Assembly (NCBI GenBank): GCA_020725005.1 | Contig: DYFW01000020.1 | Location: forward strand, 1 to 32,670 | Direction of reading: 5' to 3' | DNA length: 32,670 nucleotides | From: Thiobacillus denitrificans | Lineage (GTDB): Bacteria; Pseudomonadota; Gammaproteobacteria; Burkholderiales; Thiobacillaceae | Shown: in pieces, positions 16,082 through 23,260 of the stretch | Numbering within the stretch: the first letter of the stretch is position 1 | Layout: each line of letters opens with the position of its first letter | Program-made: the position numbers and the translations under genes | The notes under the pieces: model-generated | The model's input: only the letters and a program-made list of their open reading frames with translations | What the model was told of the DNA's origin: nothing | Database searches by the model: none

Positions 16082-17086
16082 GTGACGCGCAGCCCGCCCG
16101 TGTGGCCGTATGCGCTGGCGGTGTCGCTGCTGCTGCACGCGGCCCTGTTGATCGTGCTGTTGCCCGATGTCCCGCCGCCGATACCGGAAACGCCGCCTGG
16201 GGTGCCCATCGAGGCACGCCTGATCCGCGTGCCGCCGCCGGCGTCGCGGCCGCGCCCGGCGCCACGGCCGGCACCGCGCCCGGCAGCCCCCGTCGCCGCG
16301 CCCGCGCCTGCGGTCGGCCCCGAAGTCGGGGCGACCGAAGCTGCCGTTGCGGAAGCGCCGGGTTCGCCCGGCGAGGCAGTCGCCGCGGAAGCGGCCACCG
16401 AAGATGGCGGGGGCGAGCCGGCGTTGCCCGCGTCGCCGCCGGCCGCCGCGTCGCCGCGTCCTTCCCTGCCGCCGCGCATCGACATGCGTTTCGACGTGCG
16501 CTACGGCTTCGCGCGCGGCGAGCAGACGCTGACATGGGTGAGCGACGGTGAAAGCTACACCGTGTCCAGCGTGGCGGCCGCGACCGGCCTGGCGGGTGTG
16601 TTCTACCCTGGCCGCTTCGTGCAGACCAGCTCGGGACGGGTGGCGGCAGAGGGACTCGTGCCCGACACGTTCTGGGACCAGCGCGGCGACAGGCGCAGTG
16701 TGACGCGCTTCGACACGGCGCGCGGCGTGATGACCTACACGCCGGCGCAGGGTGCGCCGCGCCACGACGCTTATCAAGGCGACGTGCAGGACGGCCTGAG
16801 CCTGTTCTTCCACCTGGCGCTGAACGCGCCGCCCGCCGCCCGCATGGACTACCAGGTCTTCAACGGCCGGCGTCTTCGCCACTACGCCTACGAGACGCGC
16901 GGCGAAGTCGTGCTCGATACCGCGCTGGGCCCGCTGCGCACGCTGCATCTGGTGCGGGCGGGCGACTTCGACGGGCGTTTCGAGCTGTGGCTGGCGATCG
17001 ATCGCCATTACCTGCCGGTGCGCGTGCTGCGTACCGACGACAAGGGCAACGACGTCGAACTCGCGATCCGGTCGATCGCACCCTGA
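16082..17086 (+). CDS. DUF3108 protein with TonB-like N-terminus
   Basis: A 334-residue protein starting at GTG 16082, 5 bases after the preceding stop. An N-terminal membrane anchor ('ALAVSLLLHAALLIVLL', residues about 10-27) has the S/H pattern of TonB-like anchors. It is followed by about 100 residues rich in Pro and Ala ('RPRPAPRPAPRPAAPVAAPA') that could span the periplasm, and then a DUF3108 domain (residues about 140-334: 'RFDVRYGFARGEQTLTW', 'DGRFELWLAIDRHYLPVRVL'). It is a paralogue of the preceding gene with an anchor in place of a signal peptide. Function unknown; envelope role inferred. Confidence 0.85.
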   Translation: MTRSPPVWPYALAVSLLLHAALLIVLLPDVPPPIPETPPGVPIEARLIRVPPPASRPRPAPRPAPRPAAPVAAPAPAVGPEVGATEAAVAEAPGSPGEAVAAEAATEDGGGEPALPASPPAAASPRPSLPPRIDMRFDVRYGFARGEQTLTWVSDGESYTVSSVAAATGLAGVFYPGRFVQTSSGRVAAEGLVPDTFWDQRGDRRSVTRFDTARGVMTYTPAQGAPRHDAYQGDVQDGLSLFFHLALNAPPAARMDYQVFNGRRLRHYAYETRGEVVLDTALGPLRTLHLVRAGDFDGRFELWLAIDRHYLPVRVLRTDDKGNDVELAIRSIAP

Positions 17087-17092
17087 GACGCT

Positions 17093-17512
17093 TCAGCGTG
17101 GCAGGCCGTCGACGCGGGCGCCGGGCGCGATGCCGCGCGCGGCGAAGCCGCCCTGCGCGATCTCGAGCGCGTAGCGGACGTCGGTCGGCGGGCAGTGCAG
17201 GGCGTCGTCACGCGGCGCCATGTCGGCGAGTGCGACGATGCGGCCGGCCGCGTCGATGAAGGCGATCGACAGCGGCAGCGGCGTGTTGCGCATCCAGAAA
17301 CAGTGCCGGCCGGGCGTGTCGAACACGAACAGCATGCCGCCATGCGCCGGGAGCCGCGTGCGCGCCATCAGGCCGCGCGCACGTTCCGCGGGCGTGGCGG
17401 CGACTTCGACCTGGAAGGCGTGCTTGCCGATACTGAGGGGAAGGCGCGCATCGCGCGCCACGGCGGGCGACGCGGCCAGCGCCAGCGCGACCAGGGCCGC
17501 CGCGCGCCGCAT
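17093..17512 (-). CDS. DUF192 protein, exported
   Basis: A 139-residue protein with a signal peptide (MRRAAALVALALAASPAVA) and the DUF192 core: 'TPAERARGLMARTRLPAHGG', 'MLFVFDTPGRHCFWMRNTPL', 'LSIAFIDAAGRIVALADM' and 'YALEIAQGGFAARGI'. The family is a small periplasmic fold of unknown function. The start ATG 17512 lies two bases after the purK stop on the minus strand, so it is probably the last gene of purE-purK-DUF192. It is convergent with the second DUF3108 gene, with only 6 bp between stops. Confidence 0.9.
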   Translation of the reverse strand: MRRAAALVALALAASPAVARDARLPLSIGKHAFQVEVAATPAERARGLMARTRLPAHGGMLFVFDTPGRHCFWMRNTPLPLSIAFIDAAGRIVALADMAPRDDALHCPPTDVRYALEIAQGGFAARGIAPGARVDGLPR

Positions 17513-17514
17513 GG

Positions 17515-18651
17515 CTACAGCACGTCGCGCAGGCGTTCGGCCAGCGCCAGCGCCGCGGCGGGATCGGCGTCGAGCACGTTGAAGTGCCCCATCTTGCGGC
17601 CCGGCCGCGGCTCGGCCTTGCCATAGAGATGCAGCTTGACGTTGGGGTGCGCGAGCAGCGCGTCCCAGTGCGGGCCGCCGTTTCGCCAGCGGTCGCCGAG
17701 GATGTTCACCATCGCCACCGGCGAGAGCAGGCGGGTATCGCCGAGCGGCAGATTGCACAGCGCGCGTACCTGCTGCTCGAACTGGTCGGTGACGCAGGCG
17801 TCGAGCGTGTAGTGGCCGGAATTGTGTGGACGCGGCGCGATCTCGTTGATCAGCAAACGGCCGCCGGTGACGAAGAATTCGACCGCCATCACGCCGACGT
17901 AGCCGAGCGCGTCGGCGACCGCGCGCGCCATCTCGCGCGCCTCGATGGCGAGCGCGTCGGGCACGCGCGCCGGCGCGAGCGAAACGTCGAGGATGCCATC
18001 CGCATGGCGGTTCTCGGCGACGGGGAACAGCGCGCACTCGCCGGCGTCGTCGCGCGCGAGAACGACCGAGATTTCGCGTTCCAGCGCGATGTAGCCTTCC
18101 AGCACGCAGGGCTGCTCGCCGAATTCGCGGAACGCGGCGCGCGCCTCGTTCTTCGAGCCGACCCGCGCCTGGCCCTTGCCGTCGTAGCCGAAGCGCGCGA
18201 CTTTCAGCAGCGCCGGCGTGCCGACCTCGGCCAGCGCCGCGTCGAGATCGCCTTCGCCGTAGACCAGCGCGAAGGGCGCGGTCGCAAAGCCCTGCCGCGC
18301 GAGCCAGGACTTTTCGTGACTGCGGTCCTGTGCGACCGCGACCGCGTCGGCGCCAGGCGCCACGCGGCAATGCCGCGCCAGCGCGACCAGGCTCGCCGCC
18401 GGCACATTCTCGAATTCGGTCGTCACCGCGGCGCACGCCTGGCCGAGCCGGGCGAGCGCCGCCGCGTCGGCGTAGCCGGCCTCGAGGTGCACGTCGGCCA
18501 TCTGACCGGCCGGGCTCGCCGGGTCGGGATCGAGCACCATGACGGTGTAGCCCATGGTGCGCGCCGCGATGGTGAACATGCGGCCGAGCTGGCCGCCGCC
18601 CAGGATGCCCAGCGTCGCGCCGGGCAGGATGGGCGCGGCCTTACTCGACAT
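17515..18651 (-). CDS. purK: N5-carboxyaminoimidazole ribonucleotide synthase
   Basis: ATP-grasp enzyme that carboxylates AIR to N5-CAIR. The 378-residue protein has '[20 protein letters not shown]' near the N-terminus, '[20 protein letters not shown]', the ATP-grasp segment '[18 protein letters not shown]', '[20 protein letters not shown]', and the metal/ATP site '[20 protein letters not shown]'. The start ATG is 11 bases inside the purE 3' end. PurK works directly with PurE, and the overlap gives coupled synthesis. Confidence 0.96.
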   Translation of the reverse strand: MSSKAAPILPGATLGILGGGQLGRMFTIAARTMGYTVMVLDPDPASPAGQMADVHLEAGYADAAALARLGQACAAVTTEFENVPAASLVALARHCRVAPGADAVAVAQDRSHEKSWLARQGFATAPFALVYGEGDLDAALAEVGTPALLKVARFGYDGKGQARVGSKNEARAAFREFGEQPCVLEGYIALEREISVVLARDDAGECALFPVAENRHADGILDVSLAPARVPDALAIEAREMARAVADALGYVGVMAVEFFVTGGRLLINEIAPRPHNSGHYTLDACVTDQFEQQVRALCNLPLGDTRLLSPVAMVNILGDRWRNGGPHWDALLAHPNVKLHLYGKAEPRPGRKMGHFNVLDADPAAALALAERLRDVL

Positions 18652-19135
18652 CGGGCAGGTCCATCGCCAGCACCGAATCGGACTGGCCGCGGCGGAAGTC
18701 GTTGAGTTTTGCGGCCAGGCCGGGGTCGCCGCGCGCGATCATCGCCGCGGCGAACAGCGCGGCGTTGGCGGCGCCCGCCTCGCCGATGGCGAAGGTCGCG
18801 ACCGGAATGCCCTTCGGCATCTGCACGATGGACAGGAGCGAGTCCATGCCCTTGAGGTATTTCGACGGCACCGGCACGCCGAGCACCGGGACGATGGTCT
18901 TGGCGGCGAGCATGCCCGGCAGGTGGGCGGCGCCGCCGGCGCCGGCGATGATGGCGCGGATCCCGCGTGCCTCGGCGCTCGCCGCGTAGTCGTACAGCAG
19001 ATCGGGCGTGCGGTGCGCCGACACCACCTTGGTCTCGAAGTGGATGCCCAGCTGCTTCAGAAGGATTGCCGCGTGCTTCATGACCTCCCAGTCGCTGGAA
19101 GATCCCATCACCACGCCGACCAGGGGTGCGCTCAT
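18641..19135 (-). CDS. purE: N5-carboxyaminoimidazole ribonucleotide mutase
   Basis: Class I PurE, converting N5-CAIR to CAIR. The 164-residue protein has the family signatures '[20 protein letters not shown]', '[15 protein letters not shown]', '[20 protein letters not shown]' and '[20 protein letters not shown]'. It is the first gene of a purE-purK-DUF192 unit. A TAAAAT box lies 27 bases upstream of its ATG. The gene diverges from the DUF486 gene with 82 bp between starts. Confidence 0.96.
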   Translation of the reverse strand: MSAPLVGVVMGSSSDWEVMKHAAILLKQLGIHFETKVVSAHRTPDLLYDYAASAEARGIRAIIAGAGGAAHLPGMLAAKTIVPVLGVPVPSKYLKGMDSLLSIVQMPKGIPVATFAIGEAGAANAALFAAAMIARGDPGLAAKLNDFRRGQSDSVLAMDLPDVE

Positions 19136-19162
19136 AGCTCGGACTCGCGAACGAAAGCCGGC

Positions 19163-19168
19163 ATTTTA
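19163..19168 (-). promoter_or_regulatory. purE -10 box
   Basis: GCTAAAATGCC on the minus strand contains TAAAAT, exactly 27 bases before the purE ATG, the same spacing as at purM. On the plus strand TACAAT at 19183-19188 sits 29 bases before the DUF486 gene and may be its -10 box. No consensus -35 was seen for either. Confidence 0.4.
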
Positions 19169-19217
19169 GCGCGAGAGGCCCCTACAATTCGCGCGTCCGC
19201 CGCATCCGGAGCGCGCC

Positions 19218-19565
19218 ATGCCGCCCACCCTGCAAACCGTCCTGCTGCTCACCGCGTCGAATGTCTTCATGACCTTCGCCTGGTACGCGCATCTGAAGAA
19301 TCTCGCCGACAAGCCGTGGGTCGTCGCCGCGCTGGTGAGCTGGGGCATCGCGCTGTTCGAATACCTGCTGCAGGTGCCGGCCAACCGCGTGGGCTACACC
19401 GTGCTGACGTTGCCGCAACTGAAAATCCTGCAGGAGGTGATCACGCTCGCGGTGTTCGTCCCGTTCGCGCTCATCTACATGCGCGCCGAACTGAAATGGG
19501 ATTTCCTGTGGGCGGCGCTGTGCCTGGTCGGCGCGGTGTATTTCATGTTCCGCGGCACGCAGTGA
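19218..19565 (+). CDS. DUF486 small membrane protein
   Basis: A 115-residue protein with four hydrophobic segments and the DUF486 pattern: 'LLLTASNVFMTFAWYAHLK', 'AALVSWGIALFEYLLQVPAN' and 'LPQLKILQEVITLAVFV', ending 'AALCLVGAVYFMFRGTQ'. DUF486 proteins resemble half-size DMT-superfamily transporters; the substrate is unknown. The ATG at 19218 lies shortly after 'CCGGAGCG'. It is monocistronic and divergent from purE. Confidence 0.9.
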   Translation: MPPTLQTVLLLTASNVFMTFAWYAHLKNLADKPWVVAALVSWGIALFEYLLQVPANRVGYTVLTLPQLKILQEVITLAVFVPFALIYMRAELKWDFLWAALCLVGAVYFMFRGTQ

Positions 19566-19677
19566 GGCGACGCGTGGCGGACGGCCGCTCCCGCCAAACC
19601 GGTGAATATCGCCTACAGTGGTAGCTTCCTGCCGCGCGCCTGCCCGGCAGTCCCTGCCGACGCGGAAGGAGAGTCCC

Positions 19678-20142
19678 ATGACCCTGCAGAACAGAATGCG
19701 CCACGTGCCGGCCGGCACGGTATTGTCCTTGCTGCTCGCCTGTCCCTGGGCGCCGGCTTTCGCGCAGGACGCCCCGCTGGCGCGCACTGCCGGAGACGGC
19801 GCGCTCAAGTGGGGCGGGTGTCCCGACTTCATGCCCCGGGGCTGCGAGATCGCGGTGCTCCATGGCGACCCCGCCGGGAACAATGCCGACGTTTTCTTCA
19901 AGGTACCGGCGAATGCGGTGATTCCGCGCCACTGGCACACCTCGGCCGAACGCATGGTGCTGGTGGCGGGCGAGATGCACGTCACCTACGACGGACACCC
20001 CACAGTCGTGCTCGGGTCCGGCAGCTACGCCTACGGCCCGGCGAAGCTGCCGCATCGTGCCGTCTGCGGCGCATCGGGCCCGTGCGTGCTGTTCATTGCC
20101 TTCGAGTCGCCGGTCGACGCGATCGCGGGCGCGCCCCAATGA
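19678..20142 (+). CDS. Exported cupin-domain protein
   Basis: A 154-residue protein with a signal peptide ('VLSLLLACPWAPAFAQ', cleavage near residue 30) and one cupin barrel. Cupin motif 1 is 'IPRHWHTSAERMVLVAGEMH', giving the H-x-H...E metal ligands, and the second His lies in 'GPAKLPHRAVC'. Two more cysteines ('GGCPDFMPRGCE') could form a periplasmic disulfide. The start ATG 19678 is preceded by AAGGAGAG. Related proteins are annotated DUF4437-like or as ChrR-type cupins; the ligand is unknown. The gene is followed by a hairpin that works as a terminator for the facing dsrC gene. Confidence 0.85.
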   Translation: MTLQNRMRHVPAGTVLSLLLACPWAPAFAQDAPLARTAGDGALKWGGCPDFMPRGCEIAVLHGDPAGNNADVFFKVPANAVIPRHWHTSAERMVLVAGEMHVTYDGHPTVVLGSGSYAYGPAKLPHRAVCGASGPCVLFIAFESPVDAIAGAPQ

Positions 20143-20168
20143 AAAAGGCCCCGCGGGCGCGGGGCCTT
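20142..20168 (-). terminator. Terminator of the dsrC-like gene
   Basis: Read on the minus strand, AAGGCCCCGC-GCCC-GCGGGGCCTT is followed by TTT, giving an intrinsic terminator 17 bases past the dsrC stop. On the plus strand the T tract is missing, so it does not clearly end the cupin gene. Confidence 0.85.
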
Positions 20169-20185
20169 CAAAACGCGACGACGGC

Positions 20186-20518
20186 TTATACGCAGCCGGT
20201 CGGCTTCGGCGTGCCGGCGTAGCGGCCCGCCTGCTTGGCGGGGCCGAAGGGGAAGAGGTCGAACAGGAATTTCTTGTCGCCCCACTCTTCGCCGAATTCT
20301 TCCTTCAGGCCCTTCTGCAGGAAGCGCAGGTTGGGCGCGGTGCCGTTCTGCGCGAACTGGTCGCGCATGTAGTGGATCACCTTCCAGTGGTTTTCATTCA
20401 GCTCCAGGTTGTCTTCCTTGGCGAGTTCGATGGCCAGTTCCTCGGACCAGTCTTCCAGGTTGACCAGATAGCCCTCGGGGTCGGTTTCGACGATCTTGCC
20501 GTTGATTTCGCGTTCCAT
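20186..20518 (-). CDS. DsrC/TusE-family sulfur carrier, single C-terminal cysteine
   Basis: A 110-residue protein with the DsrC fold: 'INGKIVETDPEGYLVNLEDW', 'LELNENHWKVIHYMRDQFAQ', 'GTAPNLRFLQKGLKEEFGEE', 'KKFLFDLFPFGPAKQAGRYA' and the C-terminal arm PKPTGCV. The penultimate cysteine (CysA, residue 109) is present. The second cysteine of true DsrC (CysB, 11 residues upstream) is replaced by Gly98, so the protein cannot form the CysA-CysB trisulfide used in DsrAB-linked sulfite metabolism. It resembles TusE/RspA-type carriers instead. A strong promoter precedes the gene, and AGGA lies 10 bases before the ATG. The GTG-free ATG start matches family length. Confidence 0.92.
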   Translation of the reverse strand: MEREINGKIVETDPEGYLVNLEDWSEELAIELAKEDNLELNENHWKVIHYMRDQFAQNGTAPNLRFLQKGLKEEFGEEWGDKKFLFDLFPFGPAKQAGRYAGTPKPTGCV

Positions 20519-20558
20519 GATGCAGTCCTAACGTTCGTAAAAAATTGACGGATGCCGA

Positions 20559-20587
20559 ACCATAAAATAACCAAGTGAATTAGTCAA
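20559..20587 (-). promoter_or_regulatory. Sigma-70 promoter of the dsrC-like gene
   Basis: TTGACT (20582-20587) and TATGGT (20559-20564) on the minus strand are separated by 17 bp, within a locally AT-rich stretch, about 40 bases before the gene. Confidence 0.65.
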
Positions 20588-20643
20588 CTACTCCTTCGGG
20601 GTTATTTTGCCGCGCCATGTGCCGCGCGCCTCGCCGGGGCGCC

Positions 20644-21090
20644 TCAGGCGCGCGCGGGGTGCGTTTCGCCGTGCGCGTGGCGCAGCCAGGCGTAGTAGGC
20701 GTCGTACATCGCCATGCCGTGCCGCAGCATCTCGTGGTCGTCCGGGTAAAGCGCGGAAAGGCCCAGCGACTGGGCGAGGAGGCCGGCACACTCGGGCGCG
20801 AGATCCGGGCGCCCGGTGTCGGCGCCGCGCACGATCACGGCGAGACGCGCAAGCGCCGGGTCGGTGAGCTGGTGTATGCGCAGGAAGGCGTCGAAGCTGC
20901 ATTGCTCGCCGACATGGCCGTATTCGACGCCGGGAATGTCGTAGGGGATCGCGCCGGTGTCGGCGGCAACCGCGAGCACCTGGTCGGCGGGCACGTAGAG
21001 GAACTCGGCCGCCGGGTCAATGAAGCGCGCGACGAGCCAGGGGCAGGCGATGCGGTCGATCTTCGGCCGCGCGCGGGTGACCCACTTCAT
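20644..21090 (-). CDS. ChrB C-terminal domain (chromate resistance) protein
   Basis: A 148-residue protein matching the C-terminal domain of ChrB: 'MKWVTRARPKIDRIACPWLV', 'ARFIDPAAEFLYVPADQV', 'GAIPYDIPGVEYGHVGEQCS' and 'FDAFLRIHQLTDPALARLAV'. Full-length ChrB has an extra N-terminal domain that is missing here; stand-alone versions of this size are common next to chrA. ChrB acts as a chromate-sensitive regulator or in chromate handling. It overlaps the 3' end of the rhodanese gene by four bases (ATGA), so the two are coupled. It is the last gene of chrA-rhodanese-chrB. Confidence 0.88.
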   Translation of the reverse strand: MKWVTRARPKIDRIACPWLVARFIDPAAEFLYVPADQVLAVAADTGAIPYDIPGVEYGHVGEQCSFDAFLRIHQLTDPALARLAVIVRGADTGRPDLAPECAGLLAQSLGLSALYPDDHEMLRHGMAMYDAYYAWLRHAHGETHPARA

Positions 21091-21461
21091 TTCCGGTCGA
21101 CCTTGCCGCCCGCCGCCTTCCAGGCCTCGAGGCCGCCCTCGATATAGCGCGCCTTCACGCCCGCGGCCTGCAGGCGGTCGACCACGCTGTTCGACACGCT
21201 GCCGCCGCGCACGCAGTAGACGACGACGTCGAGCGTGAGCGGCACCGCGCCGATCCAGGCGTCGATCTTCTCGGGGTTCTTCCACACCGCGCCGGGGATG
21301 ATCTCGTTCGACGCGGCGAAATCGGCCTCGCGCCGTACGTCGAACACCAGCGTGCGCTCGGGGTCGAGCTTGGCGGGGCGGATGGTGCGCGCGAGCTCGG
21401 CGCACTTCTCGGTGGCCGTGCCGCAGCCGCAGCGCTTCAGGGGTTGGGTTCCGGATTCCAT
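21087..21461 (-). CDS. Rhodanese-like sulfurtransferase
   Basis: A 124-residue single-domain rhodanese. The signature starts 'TLVFDVRREADFAASNEIIP' and the active-site loop is YCVRGGSVSN, with the catalytic Cys and two Gly in C-V-R-G-G-S. The ending 'GLEAWKAAGGKV' is typical. The N-terminal tail 'LKRCGCGTATEKCAELA' adds three cysteines, an unusual, possibly metal- or sulfur-binding extension. It sits between chrA and the ChrB-domain gene, 9 bp after the chrA stop. Rhodaneses of this neighbourhood are annotated as chromate-resistance-associated; a role in sulfane-sulfur relay or in chromate reduction chemistry is inferred. Confidence 0.92.
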   Translation of the reverse strand: MESGTQPLKRCGCGTATEKCAELARTIRPAKLDPERTLVFDVRREADFAASNEIIPGAVWKNPEKIDAWIGAVPLTLDVVVYCVRGGSVSNSVVDRLQAAGVKARYIEGGLEAWKAAGGKVDRK

Positions 21462-21470
21462 GTGATGTCC

Positions 21471-22808
21471 TTACATGATGAATGAATGCACCAGCCCGAG
21501 CAGGGCGCACACGCCGATGACCTGCATGATGTCGGCCTTGTATTTCCATAGCGCGACGAAGGCGGCGACGGCGACGATCACCGGGAACCACTCGAACGTG
21601 CCGGCGAAGGGCGCCGCAGCCGTGCCCTGTGGCCAGAAGGTGTGCCAGGCGAAGAATACCGCGAGGTTGAGGATGACGCCGACCACGGCCGCGGTGATGC
21701 CGGTGAGCGGGGCGGTGAATTTGAGTTCGCCGCGGGTGGCCTCGACCAGCGGGCCGCCGGCGAGGATGAACAGGAACGACGGCAGGAAGGTGAAGAAGGT
21801 CGCCACCGCCGCCCCCGCCAGTCCCGCCGCGACCGGGTTCTCGAACACCCCCTTGGCGACGCCGCCGAGATAGCCGACCCAGGTCACGATCATGATCAGC
21901 GGGCCGGGGGTGGCTTCGCCGAGCGCCAGCCCGTCCATCATCTGCGGGCCGGTCAGCCACTGGTAGTGCTCGACCCCGCCCTGGTAGACGTAGGGCAGCA
22001 CGGCGTAGGCGCCGCCGATGGTGAGGAAGGCCGCCTTGGTGAAGAATTCCCCCATCTCGGCGAGCGCAGGCACGCCGCGGATCGCCGCCATCGCCCCGAG
22101 CCAGACCAGGACGAAGGCGCCGACCTTGAGCGCGAGCTTTTGCCAGGAAAAACGCGCGTGCGCCGGCGGCGGCGTGTCGTCGTCGATCAGCGCCGGGCCG
22201 TATTGTTTGTGCGAGGCGCCGTGGCCGCCGCCCATCCTGAACTTGTGCGGCGCGAGCTTGCCGCCGGCCGCGCCGAGAAGCCCCGCGGCGAGCACGATCC
22301 AGGGGAACGCGACGTCGAAAACGAATATGCCGACGAAGGCGAGCGCCGCCATCGCCCACAGCACTTCGTTCTTCAGCGCGCGGCTGCCGATGCGCCAAGC
22401 GGCGAACAGTACGATCGCCACCACCGCCGGCTTGATGCCATAGAAAATCGCCTGCACCCAGCCAAGCTCGCCGTAAGCGAGGTAGAGCCCGGCGAGCAGC
22501 GAGAGCAGCGCGAAGGCCGGCAGGAAAAACAGCACGCCGGCGACGATCGCGCCCTTGACGCCGTGCATCAGCCAGCTGATATAGATCGCGAGCTGGATCG
22601 CCTCCGGACCGGGCAACAGCATGCAGTAGTTGAGCGCGTGGAGATAACGGTGCTCGGAAATCCAGCGCCGCTTCTCGACGAGCTCCTGGTGCATCATCGA
22701 AATCTGGCCGGCGGGGCCGCCAAAGCTGATGAAGCCGAGCTTGAGCCAGTATTTGAAGGCTTCGCCCAGGGTGACGGGCGCGGGGGGGGTGGTCGGTACG
22801 GTGTCCAC
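21471..22808 (-). CDS. chrA: Chromate transporter ChrA (long-chain)
   Basis: A 445-residue membrane protein of the CHR family with both halves in one chain. The N-terminal half carries 'LKLGFISFGGPAGQISMMHQ' and 'LNYCMLLPGPEAIQLAIYIS', and the C-terminal half carries 'AAFLTIGGAYAVLPYVYQGG' and 'GLALGEATPGPLIMIVTWVG', the paired signatures of the family. About ten to twelve helices are expected. A hydrophilic loop with histidines ('GGGHGASHKQYGPALIDDDT') separates the halves. ChrA exports chromate using the membrane potential. Its promoter lies at 22909-22938. Confidence 0.94.
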   Translation of the reverse strand: MDTVPTTPPAPVTLGEAFKYWLKLGFISFGGPAGQISMMHQELVEKRRWISEHRYLHALNYCMLLPGPEAIQLAIYISWLMHGVKGAIVAGVLFFLPAFALLSLLAGLYLAYGELGWVQAIFYGIKPAVVAIVLFAAWRIGSRALKNEVLWAMAALAFVGIFVFDVAFPWIVLAAGLLGAAGGKLAPHKFRMGGGHGASHKQYGPALIDDDTPPPAHARFSWQKLALKVGAFVLVWLGAMAAIRGVPALAEMGEFFTKAAFLTIGGAYAVLPYVYQGGVEHYQWLTGPQMMDGLALGEATPGPLIMIVTWVGYLGGVAKGVFENPVAAGLAGAAVATFFTFLPSFLFILAGGPLVEATRGELKFTAPLTGITAAVVGVILNLAVFFAWHTFWPQGTAAAPFAGTFEWFPVIVAVAAFVALWKYKADIMQVIGVCALLGLVHSFIM

Positions 22809-22908
22809 GGGTCATGCTCCAAACGAGGGTGGATGAAACCAGGCTTGGACGGGACACCGTCTTGCGGCAGGACGCCGGGTGCCGGGAGCTGGCGCCCCGA
22901 CGGCAGCG

Positions 22909-22938
22909 ATTATCGCCAGCCTGGGACCAGATCGTCAA
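22909..22938 (-). promoter_or_regulatory. chrA promoter
   Basis: TTGACG (22933-22938) and GATAAT (22909-22914) on the minus strand are separated by 18 bp, leaving a leader of roughly 95 bases before chrA. Confidence 0.6.
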
Positions 22939-22960
22939 TGCACGGTTGGCACACAGGTTG

Positions 22961-23010
22961 AATAATCATTGGTTATCATTGACATAAATCATTCGAAATA
23001 TTGCTTATGG
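22961..23010 (+). promoter_or_regulatory. sbtA upstream region, LysR-type site candidate
   Basis: An AT-rich stretch contains ATCATTG twice, 10 bp apart (22965-22971 and 22975-22981), the TAA-N7-TTA dyad at 22963-22975, and a -35-like TTGACA (22979-22984). The 10-mer GTTATCATTG (22972-22981) is repeated, as its complement CAATGATAAC, in the cbbR2-cbbL intergenic region at 31715-31724. T-N11-A type dyads are typical of LysR/CbbR sites. A good -10 was not found. Confidence 0.45.
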
Positions 23011-23030
23011 AATTTGTCCCCTAAGATGGT

Positions 23031-23198
23031 CTAGTACCTCAACCCATAAGTTTGCGTACATGCCGAGACACGCATCCGCGCGCCGAGTGCGCGAAGCGAA
23101 CCGCAGCCATAGCCGTAGCTATGGCGAGGATGCGCGACAAAGCAATCGGCGATGCGGGGCGGGTCGAACATAGCGAAACTTATGGGTTGAGGTACTAG
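23031..23198. mobile_element. 168-bp MITE-like element with 23-bp perfect terminal inverted repeats
   Basis: CTAGTACCTCAACCCATAAG (+TTT) at 23031-23053 is repeated perfectly in inverse at 23176-23198. The ends read CTAG, a palindrome that could include the target duplication of an IS5-type element (YTAR sites). The interior has further dyads, CCATAGC / GCTATGG and GCATCC / GGATGC, so the whole element can fold into one long structure. No ORF for a transposase is inside. It separates the putative sbtA promoter from the sbtA start. Confidence 0.75.
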
Positions 23199-23260
23199 GC
23201 GTCATCGTCAGCAAGCGATGCACGCAGCACACACGACCATTTTCCAGAAGGGGATGCGCG

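Noticed and set aside
23054-23175. Short CRISPR-like or riboswitch-like signal in the hairpin-rich interior
   Set aside because: There are no repeated units with spacers and no known riboswitch core; the dyads are explained by a MITE-like element.
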